Positions 27,901-39,437 of a stretch of DNA of 64,000 nucleotides are shown here, in pieces. The notes beneath the pieces are model-generated. The model did not search any database. It saw only the letters and a list, made by a program, of their open reading frames with translations, and was not told the DNA's origin. Each line of letters opens with the position of its first letter. Position 1 is the first letter of the stretch. This DNA comes from Wuchereria bancrofti (lineage: Eukaryota > Nematoda > Chromadorea > Rhabditida > Onchocercidae): assembly GCA_005281725.1 (NCBI GenBank), contig SSBO01000013.1, positions 2,054,599 through 2,118,598 on the forward strand, read 5' to 3'. Position numbers and translations under genes: made by a program.

Positions 27901-29500
27901 TTAAGCATTTAATGCAAAATTGTTATTTTTAATAATTTTTTGTACAGAATTAAAATATATGTTTTATAAGTTTGAAAGCTCAAAAAAAAAAAAAAAAATT
28001 TTCTCATGTAAGTAAATAAATAATAATCATTTGTTATTATTGTAGAGAATTATGGAATGAATTAGGTCCTATTTGGCCAAATGGATTTTGGGATGATTGG
28101 ATACGTAATAATACGATACGTAAAAATCGAGCTTGTATTAGACCTGAAATATCACGTACTGGTATGACTATTGAGGGAAAAAAAGGTGCAAGCAGGTTAA
28201 TAATAATTTTTTTCTAAAATTATTGAATAAAAAGTAAATATTAGTTTTGATTAAATATTATTTAAATGAAATAATCATTTCTTTTTTTAACAAATTTAAT
28301 TTATTCATAATTATGATATAATTTTCATCACATTTACATGAAATTTTAATTTATTGCAGGGGATTATTTTTTACGCAACATCTTGCCAAAATACTTCTCA
28401 ATGAAATTTTTGTAAATTTTACAAAATTAAATTTACGTTATTTGCTTAAAGTAATCTTTTATTTTTTTCTAATAAATTTGAAGAAAAATTAATAAATTAA
28501 CTTTTGATTAGCAATGTTTTTTTTTCCTCTCCAATTATATAATAAATTTTTTTTTTCTTCAGAAAATTTACAGAACAAAAAATTATCTTAATTAATTGTC
28601 TCCAATTATACAAGATAGTTTAGAAAAAAATGTATTATTTCTTTGTTCTTTAAAATATTTTTACAATTACAATTTTTTATTTATAATCAAAGAAATAATT
28701 TGACAAACTAATTTTAAGTAAAATTAAATAATTTTTTTTTTTTAGGAAAATTATGATCATACTTTTTTACAACGTGTCTATTCAGCACCACTTATCTCAT
28801 CGGTGGAAATGTTACCAAAAGAAGTTATCACACCTGCTAGTAATGTTGTACGTATTCAGTACACAACATTAGAAAATTATCTTCGAATTGCTGATCAATT
28901 AAAAATAATGCGAGATTTTAAAGTAATATTTCAAAATTAAATTTTCCATTCAAATTTCATTGCAAAAAATTTTTTAAATGTTTTATCATTCTATAGAAAA
29001 ACAAAAAACGAAACAAAACATTAACTTTTAACTGAAATGTTTTTAATCTTTTTAAGTGTAAAGATTAATTAATCATAGTTTATCACACCATAGAATAGCC
29101 TAATTAGGTGTGATAACTTTTGCAAATATGACCTGTACAAATCTAATTTTTTGTCTTTTTAAAGATTAGCTCTAATCATGGAATAGTCTAATTGAGTGTG
29201 ATTACATGACCTTTCCAAGTTGTAATTTTGGCTGTTTTTAGTGATTAATTAATCATTGAGCAGCTTAATTGAATGTGATAACATAACATCTATAAGTTTG
29301 AATTTCGTTTTTTTTTTTCTTTCCAATTGATTAATTAATCTTAATGAATAAAAATTAATTCAAATTTATAGGATGGTGTGCCACGAACAGCTTATTTGGG
29401 TGTAATAACATGTTTTATCAATGGAGTACGAATATATATAGCACCTGATTGGAATATTTGGTCAGGATATAATTCAAATTGGGAAGCATCATCAGAATAA
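24937..29500 (+). CDS. MGAT1: Alpha-1,3-mannosyl-glycoprotein 2-beta-N-acetylglucosaminyltransferase (GnT-I), complete
   Basis: Golgi enzyme that adds GlcNAc to the alpha-1,3 mannose of Man5GlcNAc2, the gateway to hybrid, complex and paucimannose N-glycans. Exons: 24937-25032, 25247-25338, 25736-25945, 26283-26391, 27181-27325, 27653-27842, 28046-28195, 28360-28450, 28746-28922, 29372-29500. Phases agree throughout; 462 aa against 445 in human. Residues 9-28 are a hydrophobic type II signal anchor ([16 protein letters not shown]). A charged stem of ~75 residues follows. The catalytic domain starts at [10 protein letters not shown] and carries [16 protein letters not shown], the metal/UDP-sugar motif EDD (split by the intron at 27326-27652), [38 protein letters not shown] and [11 protein letters not shown], all as in animal GnT-I. 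The third intron (25946-26282) uses a GC donor. C. elegans has three paralogues (gly-12, -13, -14); which one corresponds is not determined. Confidence 0.96.
29048..29320. repeat. Three diverged repeats in the last MGAT1 intron
   Basis: A block with GATTAATTAATCAT or a variant, then TAGCCTAATTRRGTGTGATAA, occurs three times, starting near 29061, 29164 and 29242. The first copy contains a perfect 10-bp inverted repeat, TTATCACACC (29080-29089) and GGTGTGATAA (29107-29116), with a 17-nt spacer. Confidence 0.75.
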
Positions 29501-30104
29501 AAACAGAATATTTGTATATCATATTTGTATGTAAATTTTATCGTTCTATTTTCTCAGTCTATATTCCGGTTTTTTCCGTTTTTTTCTTTCTTGTTATTTT
29601 TATTTCGTTTTCTCACATTAAATTGATTTCCATTTGTAATAATGATTTTTGCTCTTTATTATGTGCTATTTTTCCTTTTCTTCATGAGAATATTTTAAAT
29701 TAGTTTAATTATTTATGTGATATAAAGGCAGTTTGTTTATCTATCATTTATGATACTTGGCATTTTCGATTAACTTTTACGGGATTTATAAATTTTAGGA
29801 AATAAAAAATTCAGAAGAGGACCATATTTTAAATTCTTTTCAGATTTGTTTCAATAATTCATTAATGAATGTTTGAAATATTTGTGTTCAGTTTAATTGT
29901 TAAGTCATCTGTTTGTTCAGTAAAATATGCTTCAAATATCATTTTACAAAACTTTTGTTAGTTTGATTTTGTTGTAATTATCAAACTGTTACTATCTTTA
30001 CCAAATCATACTGTACTGAAAATTTTGGCTTAGATTCAAAATTATAATTAATTAATATTGCTTAATTACCAGATTTATTTCCTTAAAATAAATGAACTTT
30101 CAAG

Positions 30105-30417
30105 ATAATTACGGAAATAAGTGAACTGAAATAAAGACAAAAAAGAACTATGTAATAGATTGAAAATTCAATTATATTCTCGTTTATTTAATTAATTTAT
30201 TTATTTAATAAAGAAATAAACTGCAATTAAGACGCTATGAAATTTAAATTCTTTAAATTTNATAATTACGGAAATAAGTGAACTGAAATAAAGACAAAAA
30301 AGAACTATGTAATAGATTGAAAATTCAATTATATTCTCGTTTATTTAATTAATTTATTTATTTAATAAAGAAATAAACTGCAATTAAGACGCTATGAAAT
30401 TTAAATTCTTTAAATTT
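30105..30417. repeat. Perfect 156-bp duplication flanking a single N
   Basis: Bases 30105-30260 and 30262-30417 are identical as far as I can read, separated by the only ambiguous base in the window (30261). This is the signature of two overlapping contig ends joined by a gap symbol without merging. It is probably not a biological repeat. Confidence 0.9.
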
Positions 30418-30865
30418 TGCAACTAATAGAATGAGATTAATAGAATATTGAAAAAAATCAAATTTGCAATTAGTAAAAAATATATAGCAATTGCTTTTCA
30501 TTTCGTTATGAATGAATAATTGTTGCGGAGAAATAAATTACAATCAAGAATATCTAAGTTAATTAGTTAATTTTTGCTTAATGATGATGAGGATAGCAGT
30601 TAGCATTGTAATTTATCCATTCTCGCTTCTAATGTATCATTCCTAATATGCTCAAATGAATATTTTATTTTGTTTTTATTTTCAAGAACACAATTAATCT
30701 ATTCACATAATTAAAATACCTTAATTTAGTAAACAATATATTATTGTCTGTATCTTTTTTCTTAAATTTTTTTAAGTACCCAAGTTTGACTTAGAAAATT
30801 TCCTTTCGATGATGTTAAGCCTCAAATAAATTGCAAGATTAAAGTGTAGGAATAATTAATCTAAC

Positions 30866-31015
30866 ATGCAGAATTTTACGACTCACGTCGGTATGACATT
30901 ACGACGACATTCTCATAGGTTAGCATTACAAGAACCAAAGGATTCAATGCGTCTGCATCAACCAACGTTGTCCAAATTGGTGACAATGAATAGATTAGTG
31001 TTACAAAAAAATTAA
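30866..31015 (+). other. 49-codon open frame, unsupported
   Basis: The frame starts MQNFTTHVGMTLRRHSHRL and ends LVLQKN before TAA. It is less AT-rich than its flanks and basic, but has no recognisable motif and no obvious splice partners. It could be a stray exon, a decayed exon or chance. Confidence 0.15.
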
Positions 31016-33610
31016 ATGATTTGATTTAATAACTATTCACTTAATAATTACTAATAATTATTTATAATTATATTGAAAAAAACAGCAATAAAAAAACATA
31101 AATAACAAGAAAACATCACTAAAAATAAGTACAAAAAAAAAGCAAAATAAAATAGGTATCTTACAAAGAAAAATTAAGAACCTCAAACATATAATAAACA
31201 AAACATAATCCCCCACATTCACTCCAAAAATAAACAAACAGCAAAGATGAGAATTTATAAAAAATAAATTGTGAGAATTATTTTATAATTAAGAATAATT
31301 GTTTCGTTATCAATGTTAATCACATGTGACCTGTTGACATTATGCTAACATATTGTTCAAAAACACTAAACAAAACAAAAAACAAAAATAGTTAGATAAC
31401 TATAATTTTTGATGATATACTTGAGTGATAATACTTATTTGCTGATAAAGTGAATTTTATTGTGACAGGAATCTGTTCATCGTTACAAACAACAGAGATG
31501 AGCGATTGAAACTTGGTGGAAATAAATGCAAAACCTAAGTTCTCAAAGTTCACAAGTTACTTTATGAACACGTTCACAATCACGTTGCTTTAGTACGGAC
31601 GCAATAACATTCATTCGAATATTTGATGTGAAGTAAGAAATAAGATTTGAAGTGATTCTGATGTGAAAATCGATCGTTTAACTAATTGGTAATCGAATTA
31701 TCTATCTAATACCTTGTTCCCACTGATTGAAGTTTCCTATATTTATAATTATAATATTAATTTTGTTAGTTTGGAGATGTTAATAGTTTTTTTAAATGTC
31801 TCTTTAAGTTTAACTTTTTTTAAAAAAATTTTTGTTGTTATTCGGTTCTTCTAATTCTGTCTTTTTTTTTTTATTTTTTATTGTTGGTTATGTGTTTGAT
31901 GTCTTTAGGTATTAGTTATTTGTTTTCTTTGTGTTTCTATGGTTAGATTTAATTTTAGCTTAAAGTACTATGTTTATTTTGTTTACTTATTATTTTGTAC
32001 TGGTTTGTTATCTGTTTTTAGGTGTTTAGTTTAATTTGCAAAATTTCTAATTTGTAATTAGAGAATAATTTTCAATTTGTATTTGTTTTTTTTATTCTTT
32101 TGTGTATTTTTTTTAACCCGTTTTTGTTTTTTTATTTTTTTTCTTGAAGTTTTTCTTAGGATAGTTGGAATACGTAATAAAGCAGTTATACTCGAATGAT
32201 TAGAGGAATTGCGGGTAGGAAAAAGTCTTCAACGTCATTCTCAAACATTCAATGAGTATAACGTTTCGCATACTTAAATGAAGCATAGAAATTTTAGATA
32301 TATGAAAAAGTTTTCAAAATTTTTCATAGCTTTTTAACTTATTAGAATAAAATAATGTTAATTAAAAGTTAGAATAGAACAAAGTAATTATTAATCAAAA
32401 ATTAGAATAGCAATCATATATGCTTCAAGTGGGCCATTTTTGATAAACAGAATTGGCGCTATTGAGATGAACCAAACATTGAATTAAGTTAAAGTGCCAA
32501 CTTTCCACTTATGAAATTAAAAATTGAAATTTACTATGCAGAAATTTTGTTTGCATCACATATTATCCAAAATATTAAATTGGAAATTGGTTATTTTTTT
32601 TACACATAAAATGATGATATGAAGCAGTGGAAAATCAAAATTATTAGAAAAAGATCATTGAAATTTTCCGGGGAAAATTATCAACAGCGAATTGACATTA
32701 TGAAGTTATAAATAGTAGATGAATTGAATAAAAATGATTCATTTATGTGATATTTGCATTCTGAGGACTGACATTTGCGCCTGAAGCATAATTTTACTGT
32801 TATTACAAATGTGTGTTTTGCATCCAAAAATTTATTGAGAATATAAAAAGGAATCAATTAAATTATGTGATTGTCTCATTTTCTTGTCTTAAAATTACTT
32901 ATTATTTTAAATTATAATTTATTATTATTCTAAAATTACTTATTATTTTAAACTTTTAAAGTTTATTTCACTAATTCGAATTTCATTTATCTTTCTCAGT
33001 TGCTCAAAATTATTTTACATTCATTGATTTCTAAGTGAAAATTATACGAAGTCATTTATAATTCCCAAAACATTTACGTCTCTTCGTACAAATACTATTG
33101 TATTAGTTTTTATGATATATGTTTTAATATTTTTAATATTACTTTTCATATTTTTGTTAACAAAATTCTACCGAGGAAATTTATTTTTAAAAATTACCGA
33201 GAATAAAATAAAAAATTAGCATAGTACAATTATAGTAATGCTGAAAAAATGGCATAACAATTACATTTTACAATTAGATAACATTAAAACATTTTAATTG
33301 TTTCCTTGAAATATTTTATTGGAATGATTATGTGTGACATACACTGCGATGTATTCGGGATGTTTGTTGTGTACAACTTAGTTGTTGTTGTAATAATAAT
33401 TGTTCAGGTATCTGTTGCTGTATTTGTTGAATTTGAGCAAGTGATAGTGGTGCATATTGAATTCTGGAAATTTGTTGTTGTGGTTGATGATGAATTGATT
33501 GAAGTAGTTTTTATGATTCATACTGTTGTTGTTGATGTTGTTGTGATGATAATAATGACAATAATAGTGATGATGGTGGTGGTGGTGGTAGTAGTAGTTG
33601 TTGTTGTGAT

Positions 33611-34536
33611 TTATCTATCACATGCACGATTGTTATCACATGAATGATTGCATGATATACTGCATCGTTCAATTGATCCATTTTGCTGCATGCATTGTTG
33701 CATACAATTATTTTGGCATAAATAAAGACAAACAGAAGAATGTTGTATTTTATTTTCTTCATTAGCTGAAATTTGTTCCATTTTTGCTAAATATTGCTGT
33801 TCAGCTTGTTGATCAACAAATGCTGTTGATTGTTGTGATTGAATAGGTGGTAATAATGAATAAGGATACATAGGTAATGAAGTGGAATAGACAACATTAC
33901 CATATAATAATGCTGCTTGATGAACCATACAAAATGAAGCGCAAAATGCTTGCATTGTTGAGCAATTGATTTCACTATTGATTGTTGATGATTCTGATGA
34001 ATAGATGTTACTGGTGAAGTATTTTGTTGATTATATTGACAAAATGGTAAACAATCTTGATTACAAATAATATTCTTCTTATTACTATTGTTATCTAAAA
34101 ATTGGTCATATGGAATATCCAATTGTTTATCATTGAAATTTGAAATTATCATAGATGATGGTTTACTTTATACTATCACCAATTTTGATATATTTGATAT
34201 TGATTTGTTCAACTGTATTTCTGATATTGAAGCAATACTATCCTGTTGTATGCTTGTTTCCCATGTTTCATCGTGTGGTTGTGATATTGTTGCAATCGTT
34301 TTCGTAGTAGTAGAAGTAATCATTAATTCTTCATCCTGTTAGAATTGATCCAATTGTTGTTGATGAGTAGTTAATTCTACCTTATTTATTTTATTGCAAT
34401 CACATTTTGGTGTAATTTTAAGACAAATACAACGTTACGAATCATATCGCGAATAATTTTTCTCATTAATCCGAAATGAATATGCATAATGAATTAGAAT
34501 GAAGTTAATTAGGAATAAATATAGAAAGCGATTCAT
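33611..34536 (-). pseudogene. Decayed secreted cysteine-repeat (CX3CX3C) protein gene
   Basis: From an ATG at 34534-34536 the frame reads a convincing signal peptide (MNRFLYLFLINFILIHYAYS), then meets in-frame TAA codons at 34437-34435, 34341-34339 and 34170-34168. Between them it still reads like protein: CICLKITPKCDC, then a Ser/Thr/Gln-rich stretch. It continues to CNQDCLPFC and a Gln/His-rich run near 34010. There the sense passes to another frame, which runs to a TGT-GAT-AGA-TAA end at 33611. That second frame has CASFC, CLYLCQNNCMQQC and CSISCNHSC. Spaced CX3CX3C triplets are typical of nematode 'cysteine rich repeat' proteins (Pfam C_tripleX), of unknown function. Three stops plus a frameshift argue for a pseudogene. 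I tested short introns over the stops and found none that keeps the cysteine frame, but expression data could overturn this. Confidence 0.6.
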
Positions 34537-34629
34537 TATTTCTTCGTAGTTGTCAAAAAGTTTATAATTGTTGCTGGCTTGCTATTACTATTCTGTTGAT
34601 TTGATATTTTGATTTAGGTGGACATTTAA

Positions 34630-34667
<38 letters not shown>

Positions 34668-34725
34668 TAGATAAATAAATCATCGGAAATGTTGAAATTA
34701 TCATAGACGATGGTTTACTATTTAC
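34133..34725. repeat. Partial 38-bp duplication of the decayed gene
   Basis: A stretch reading GAAATTATCATAGAYGATGG followed by TTTACT occurs inside the decayed gene (about 34140-34168) and again upstream (about 34692-34721), beyond an AT microsatellite. Confidence 0.7.
34633..34665. repeat. (AT)n microsatellite
   Basis: An uninterrupted AT dinucleotide run of about 33 bp, followed by GATAGATAAATAAAT. Confidence 0.95.
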
Positions 34726-35040
34726 ATGAGTTAATATTACATCCAGTTATATAATAATTCAAATTACAAAAGAAAAATGAAAATTTAATGGATACAAATT
34801 TATTGTTATCAAACAATTACATTTTATAACAATTAATTTTTTCTCAAACATTAAATTTTCAAACGGTCTAGAAGTAATTCACTTCACTTAAACAAACAAA
34901 AAAAAAATGTTTTGCAACAGCCGATATTAACTCATGTAAATATTACATCCAGTTATATAATAATTTAAATTACAAAACAAAAATGAAAAGTTGATGGATA
35001 CAAATTTATTGTTATCAAACAATTACATTTTATACCAATT
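34725..35040. repeat. Two-copy direct repeat of about 108 bp
   Basis: The block ATTACATCCAGTTATATAAT through GATACAAATTTATTGTTATC to AACAATTACATTTTATAMCA occurs at about 34736-34832 and 34943-35040, roughly 207 bp apart, with scattered substitutions. Confidence 0.85.
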
Positions 35041-38000
35041 AAATAGCAATGTTTGAAAATTTATGCAAATAGAAATTTATTTGAAAAAAAAATTTTTTTG
35101 TAACAATTAAAAATGTTGAAAATTTATTTCAATGGAACGGCGTCATGCCCATTTATAAACTTTTTCTTTTTTTTTTTTAATTTTCTTTACTGTTAAATGT
35201 CAATTTGTTGTTTCTTTCCTTTTTTTCATACAAAGGAAAAATTTTTTGCATAATATTTAAATTAATTCATTTATGAAGGCATAACATTGCTGATTGTAAA
35301 ATATTGCGAATATTATGAAAATAAGTTTTTTTATTAGTCATTTTTTACTTCACTATAAATTTAAGAACAACTTTAAGAAATTACAAAATTTATTTATTTA
35401 GAAATTTAAGAACAAATTAAAATAATTACTATAAATTTAAGAAAAAATTTAACAAATCACCACGAATTTAAGAAGAAATTTAAGAAAATCATTACAATTT
35501 TAAAAATTTATTTAAGAAACAAAACATATATGAAAACTGACACCAATTTAGTCAGGAAAAAAATTCCTTTTTTTTTTGTTAGAGAGGTTTTAGTATAAAT
35601 GATAAAGAAGTGATAAAAGAAGAGAGAAAGAAAAAAAATTAGAAGACAAAATTAAAAATTATGACCAAATTTATAAGCAAATAATAATCCTAAATTTGTA
35701 AAAATTAATATATATTTTGTTACAAATGATGCATATAACTTTCCACGACATGTAATTTGTGATAATAATTAATTATTCATTGCAATCATTTTGAAAATTT
35801 TACTTTAAAAATAATCGTAACATAATTAATTTATTATACATCCATCAGATATGAATTAAATCTTATATTATCAATAAGAATATTACGAAATAATCATTTA
35901 TCAAAATATAAGTCAAAATTTAAATTATATTTCAAGTACTTTGCAAATAAACTTCCTCTTTTTTTATTCAAAATTAACACTTTCCTTGTCAATTTTATCA
36001 TTTTTGAAAATTATTTTAAATCAGAATTTTGCATAATGTTCATTAATTATTCAATGCTTTATCATTTAAAAGTTATTCAGCATAGCACATATTAAGACAT
36101 TTTGTATCGATTTCCTTGAAAAAAAAGAAAAAAAAAAATTCATTAATCAATTCATATTTCCTGTCTTACTTTTTAGCTGCTTTTCCTTTTTCATACTTTT
36201 TCATACGCAAAAGTTATTTGTAATGAATAAAAAATATGTGTGAAAAATTTTTTCTCAACCACTTATTTCATTCTTTTATGCTTCTTTTTTCTTCTCTTTC
36301 TCAGATAATTTCAACTTTTTATTTTTTATAAATTATTCTCAAAGTAGAATAAATGATAAATATTTATTTGAAATTTTATAAATAACGTTTAATATATTTG
36401 TTTAACCATTAATTTTTGTATGATATACTTATGTCTAAGAATCTATTATGATGATTTCTGAAATATTTTAATTTAAACGAAATTTTATTTGTTCTTTGAA
36501 ATACTATGACCGTTCTTTTTTTCCTTACATTTTAAATAGATCGTAACGGATTTGTCATAAAAATTAATCGTTTTTTTAGCTTTTGTGATATAATCGATTG
36601 AGTTAGTAACTGAAAATAAGAAATGCAAAATCAGTAAAATGAAAATAAATTATAATGAAATGATTTAAATATATAAATATATAATTGAATTTGATTATTT
36701 TCAATAGAATGCAATCAATGATTTAAAAAAAATGTCAATAAAATGTAGCCAAAAATTTTTTTTAAAAAAGAAAAAGAAAAACTGATGAAATCTTATGTTT
36801 CTGAAAAATATTTTGAATGCAATAATGTTGCTATGTTGAAAAAGAAAAAAAAAGAAACGGCTAAAATTTATTATATATCATTTGCTGAGAAAAACTTTTA
36901 AAAATAAAAGATCAATTTCAAAATTTTCTATTAGCTATTCCATCTAAATTTACCATCCTCAAATTTCTGAAACAAAGTTAGAAGTTATTTGAATTTTCCC
37001 TACATACATGTACTTTTTTTGCCTTTCCAAGAAGCAGGTATCAGTTTAACAATTTACTTTTTTCAATAATTTTAATCATCTAGTAATTAATTTATTTTAC
37101 TAATTTTAATCATTTTTTCTAAATTTTCTTTCTTCAATAATTATTGAAAGTTCACTAATCACACATCTGTATGGATTAGATTACAGAAGCTTAAAATATA
37201 TCAATGTGAATCAGTTGTGTTATAATTTAAATATTATAATTTAAAATGAAATGCAGCACTTGTGATTTTTTTGAGATGTGTACCATGTTATAGGATCAAC
37301 TTACAATCATATGAGCACTTAAATTTTTTTTCATGGTCTAATCATTCTATTTATTCATTTGTTTATTAATTATTAACTTAGGCATTAGTTTTTATTTTTA
37401 TTTTTTCTTAATTTTAATCCAACTATACAATATTTCGATGACTCAATTAATTTTTCTTAAAAAAGCATATGACAATGGTATAATAGAATTCAATTATTGA
37501 TGATTAAACAAACAAGCATTCAAATTAGAAGAAAAAGAACGGAAAATTTATTTTATCATTGTTGTTATTGTCGGTGGATCGGTGTTTTAACTTTTTTCAA
37601 AAATGTTAATAAAATCAATAAAATATTTGATGAAAGAAAAATCAATTCATTGTATATAGGAACAATTTAAAGCATATTATTACTTCATTCTTTTTTTGAA
37701 ATTTTAACTTTTTGTAAAAATCTTATATATATATATTGTTGAAAATATTCTTATAAATGTAGGAACATCTTAATTTCCAATAAATGTAAGAATTTTATCC
37801 AATTCTTCATTCATATCTCTTTGATCTCTTTAGATATATTATGTATAATTTCATCAATGAGCAAATTTTTATTTAAATATTTTTTCCTTTTTAATTGTAA
37901 TAAAAAAGTTATTAGCAATATCAATTAATTTGATAAATTCTAAAAAATTGTTAAGAATCGAGAAATGATAGAATCTATAATCATATCATATTTTTGATTT

Positions 38001-38350
38001 AATTTGAAATGACATGGATGACAATGACGATGTGACAAGGATAACAATAGTGATAGGAATGACGATGATAAGAATAACAGTGATGATAAGAATGACAATG
38101 ACGACAGGTTAAGATGAAAATAATTAATTTAATTAATTTAAGTACAGCAATTAATTTAATGAATATTGTATCTATCAAACAAAAATTTGTTGCAAATTAA
38201 AAAAACTTAAACATTTGGAAGGTTAATACTAAAATGTTACGATTTAGTAATCATATGAAATATTTCAAAGAGATAAACAAACTAACATTTGCAAAAAGAG
38301 ATGAAAAGTGAGATTAAATGATAAAAGAATGATTAAAGATTGCTAAGAAA

Positions 38351-38404
38351 TAGAATAGAGGCAGATGAAAAATGAATTAGAATAGAGGCAGATGAAAAAT
38401 GAAT
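38351..38404. repeat. 27-bp perfect tandem duplication
   Basis: Two identical adjacent copies of a unit starting TAGAATAGAGGCAGATGAAA (38351 and 38378). Confidence 0.9.
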
Positions 38405-39082
38405 TTAAGTATTAGAAGTGAGATTAGATTTTTATTGAACATATTTGAGAGAAATGATTGAAAAAGAGAAAATAAAATAAAGCTAATTGAAAAGATATTT
38501 GAGAGAGTAGTCAGTATAGAGAGATGAAATAAAATAAAGAAATCATACACAAATTTTAACTAAAAACATAGATGTTAGCTTGGCTAGCTAGCTAACTCAC
38601 ATAGTTTGCTTATATTCTCATCTTGTGAACAATTTTTAACTCTCATCGTTCTGCCATCTATCTTTTTTCAATGTGTGCATTTATGCGAAATTATGTGTCA
38701 TAGAAGAATTAACCACTTTTCTCTTTTCAAGCACTCGTTCTTGATAAAGTTTAGCGTAGTTTTTCTTCTTTTTTTATTTTAGCCTAAATATTTTACTGTT
38801 TTAGTTATCTGTTAATCATATTTCACTAATATATGATGTGTTAACATTGAATTTTTATCAATTTATTTAATTTCATTATCAAAAACATTAAAATTTTACT
38901 CTTTCCTTCCTCATTCCTTTTTTTTCTCTTTTCTCTCTCTCTCTTCTTGTGATTTTTTTTGTTTTTTATTACGAAATAAGAAATTTTAGGTTAAAAAATT
39001 AATAAGTGAATAATGCAAGTGAAATAATCAATATTCAATGGTTCTTCTATTATTATAGAATTTTCTACTAGAATATTACTTT

Positions 39083-39171
39083 CCCGTCCAATTCTAAATA
39101 ATTTATCGGAAATTCCCATTCAATTCTAAGTAATTTACCGGAAATTCGCGTCTAATTCTAGGCAATTTACC
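39083..39171. repeat. 32-bp tandem repeat, less AT-rich than its surroundings
   Basis: Units at 39083-39114, 39115-39146 and a third partial unit to about 39171 share the core YCAATTCTAARTAATTTACC followed by GGAAATT. Confidence 0.85.
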
Positions 39172-39360
39172 TTAAATCTACCGGAAACCCCCACCCATCT
39201 CCTTCCCTTCTAGCTGATAAAACCTAAAAGAAGTCGTCCTTCTTTTTAACATATCACCCATTCATTTCACGATGACATTTCATTTGGGCTGCGTTAATTC
39301 TAAGCATAAGTCCGTAATGGATATAGATGGGAAGTATTAGCTGTGGTATTGATGGATTAG

Positions 39361-39437
39361 CTGCTAGCTTGGGTATCTCTTTTTAAGTAATGGTTAAACT
39401 GCTAGCTTGGGTATCTATTTTCGAGTAATGATTAAAC
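39361..39437. repeat. 38-bp tandem duplication
   Basis: Two adjacent copies starting CTGCTAGCTTGGGTATCT, at 39361 and 39399, differing at a few bases. Confidence 0.85.

Larger units (their letters stand above)
29501..33610. other. Intergenic DNA, no firm gene seen
   Basis: Three-prime flank of MGAT1, with an AATAAA near 29800 as a candidate poly(A) signal, followed by AT-rich DNA. It contains the duplicated block around an N at 30261 and a 49-codon open frame at 30866-31015 of higher GC than its surroundings. The plus-strand Val-rich frame at 33306-33647 is the opposite strand of a Gln/His/Asn-codon-rich decayed gene and is not called. Confidence 0.6.

Noticed and set aside
33306..33647. 113-codon Val-rich plus-strand open frame
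   Set aside because: It is the reverse complement of the Gln/Asn/His-codon-rich decayed gene and a GTT/GAT repeat tract; no motif or start context.
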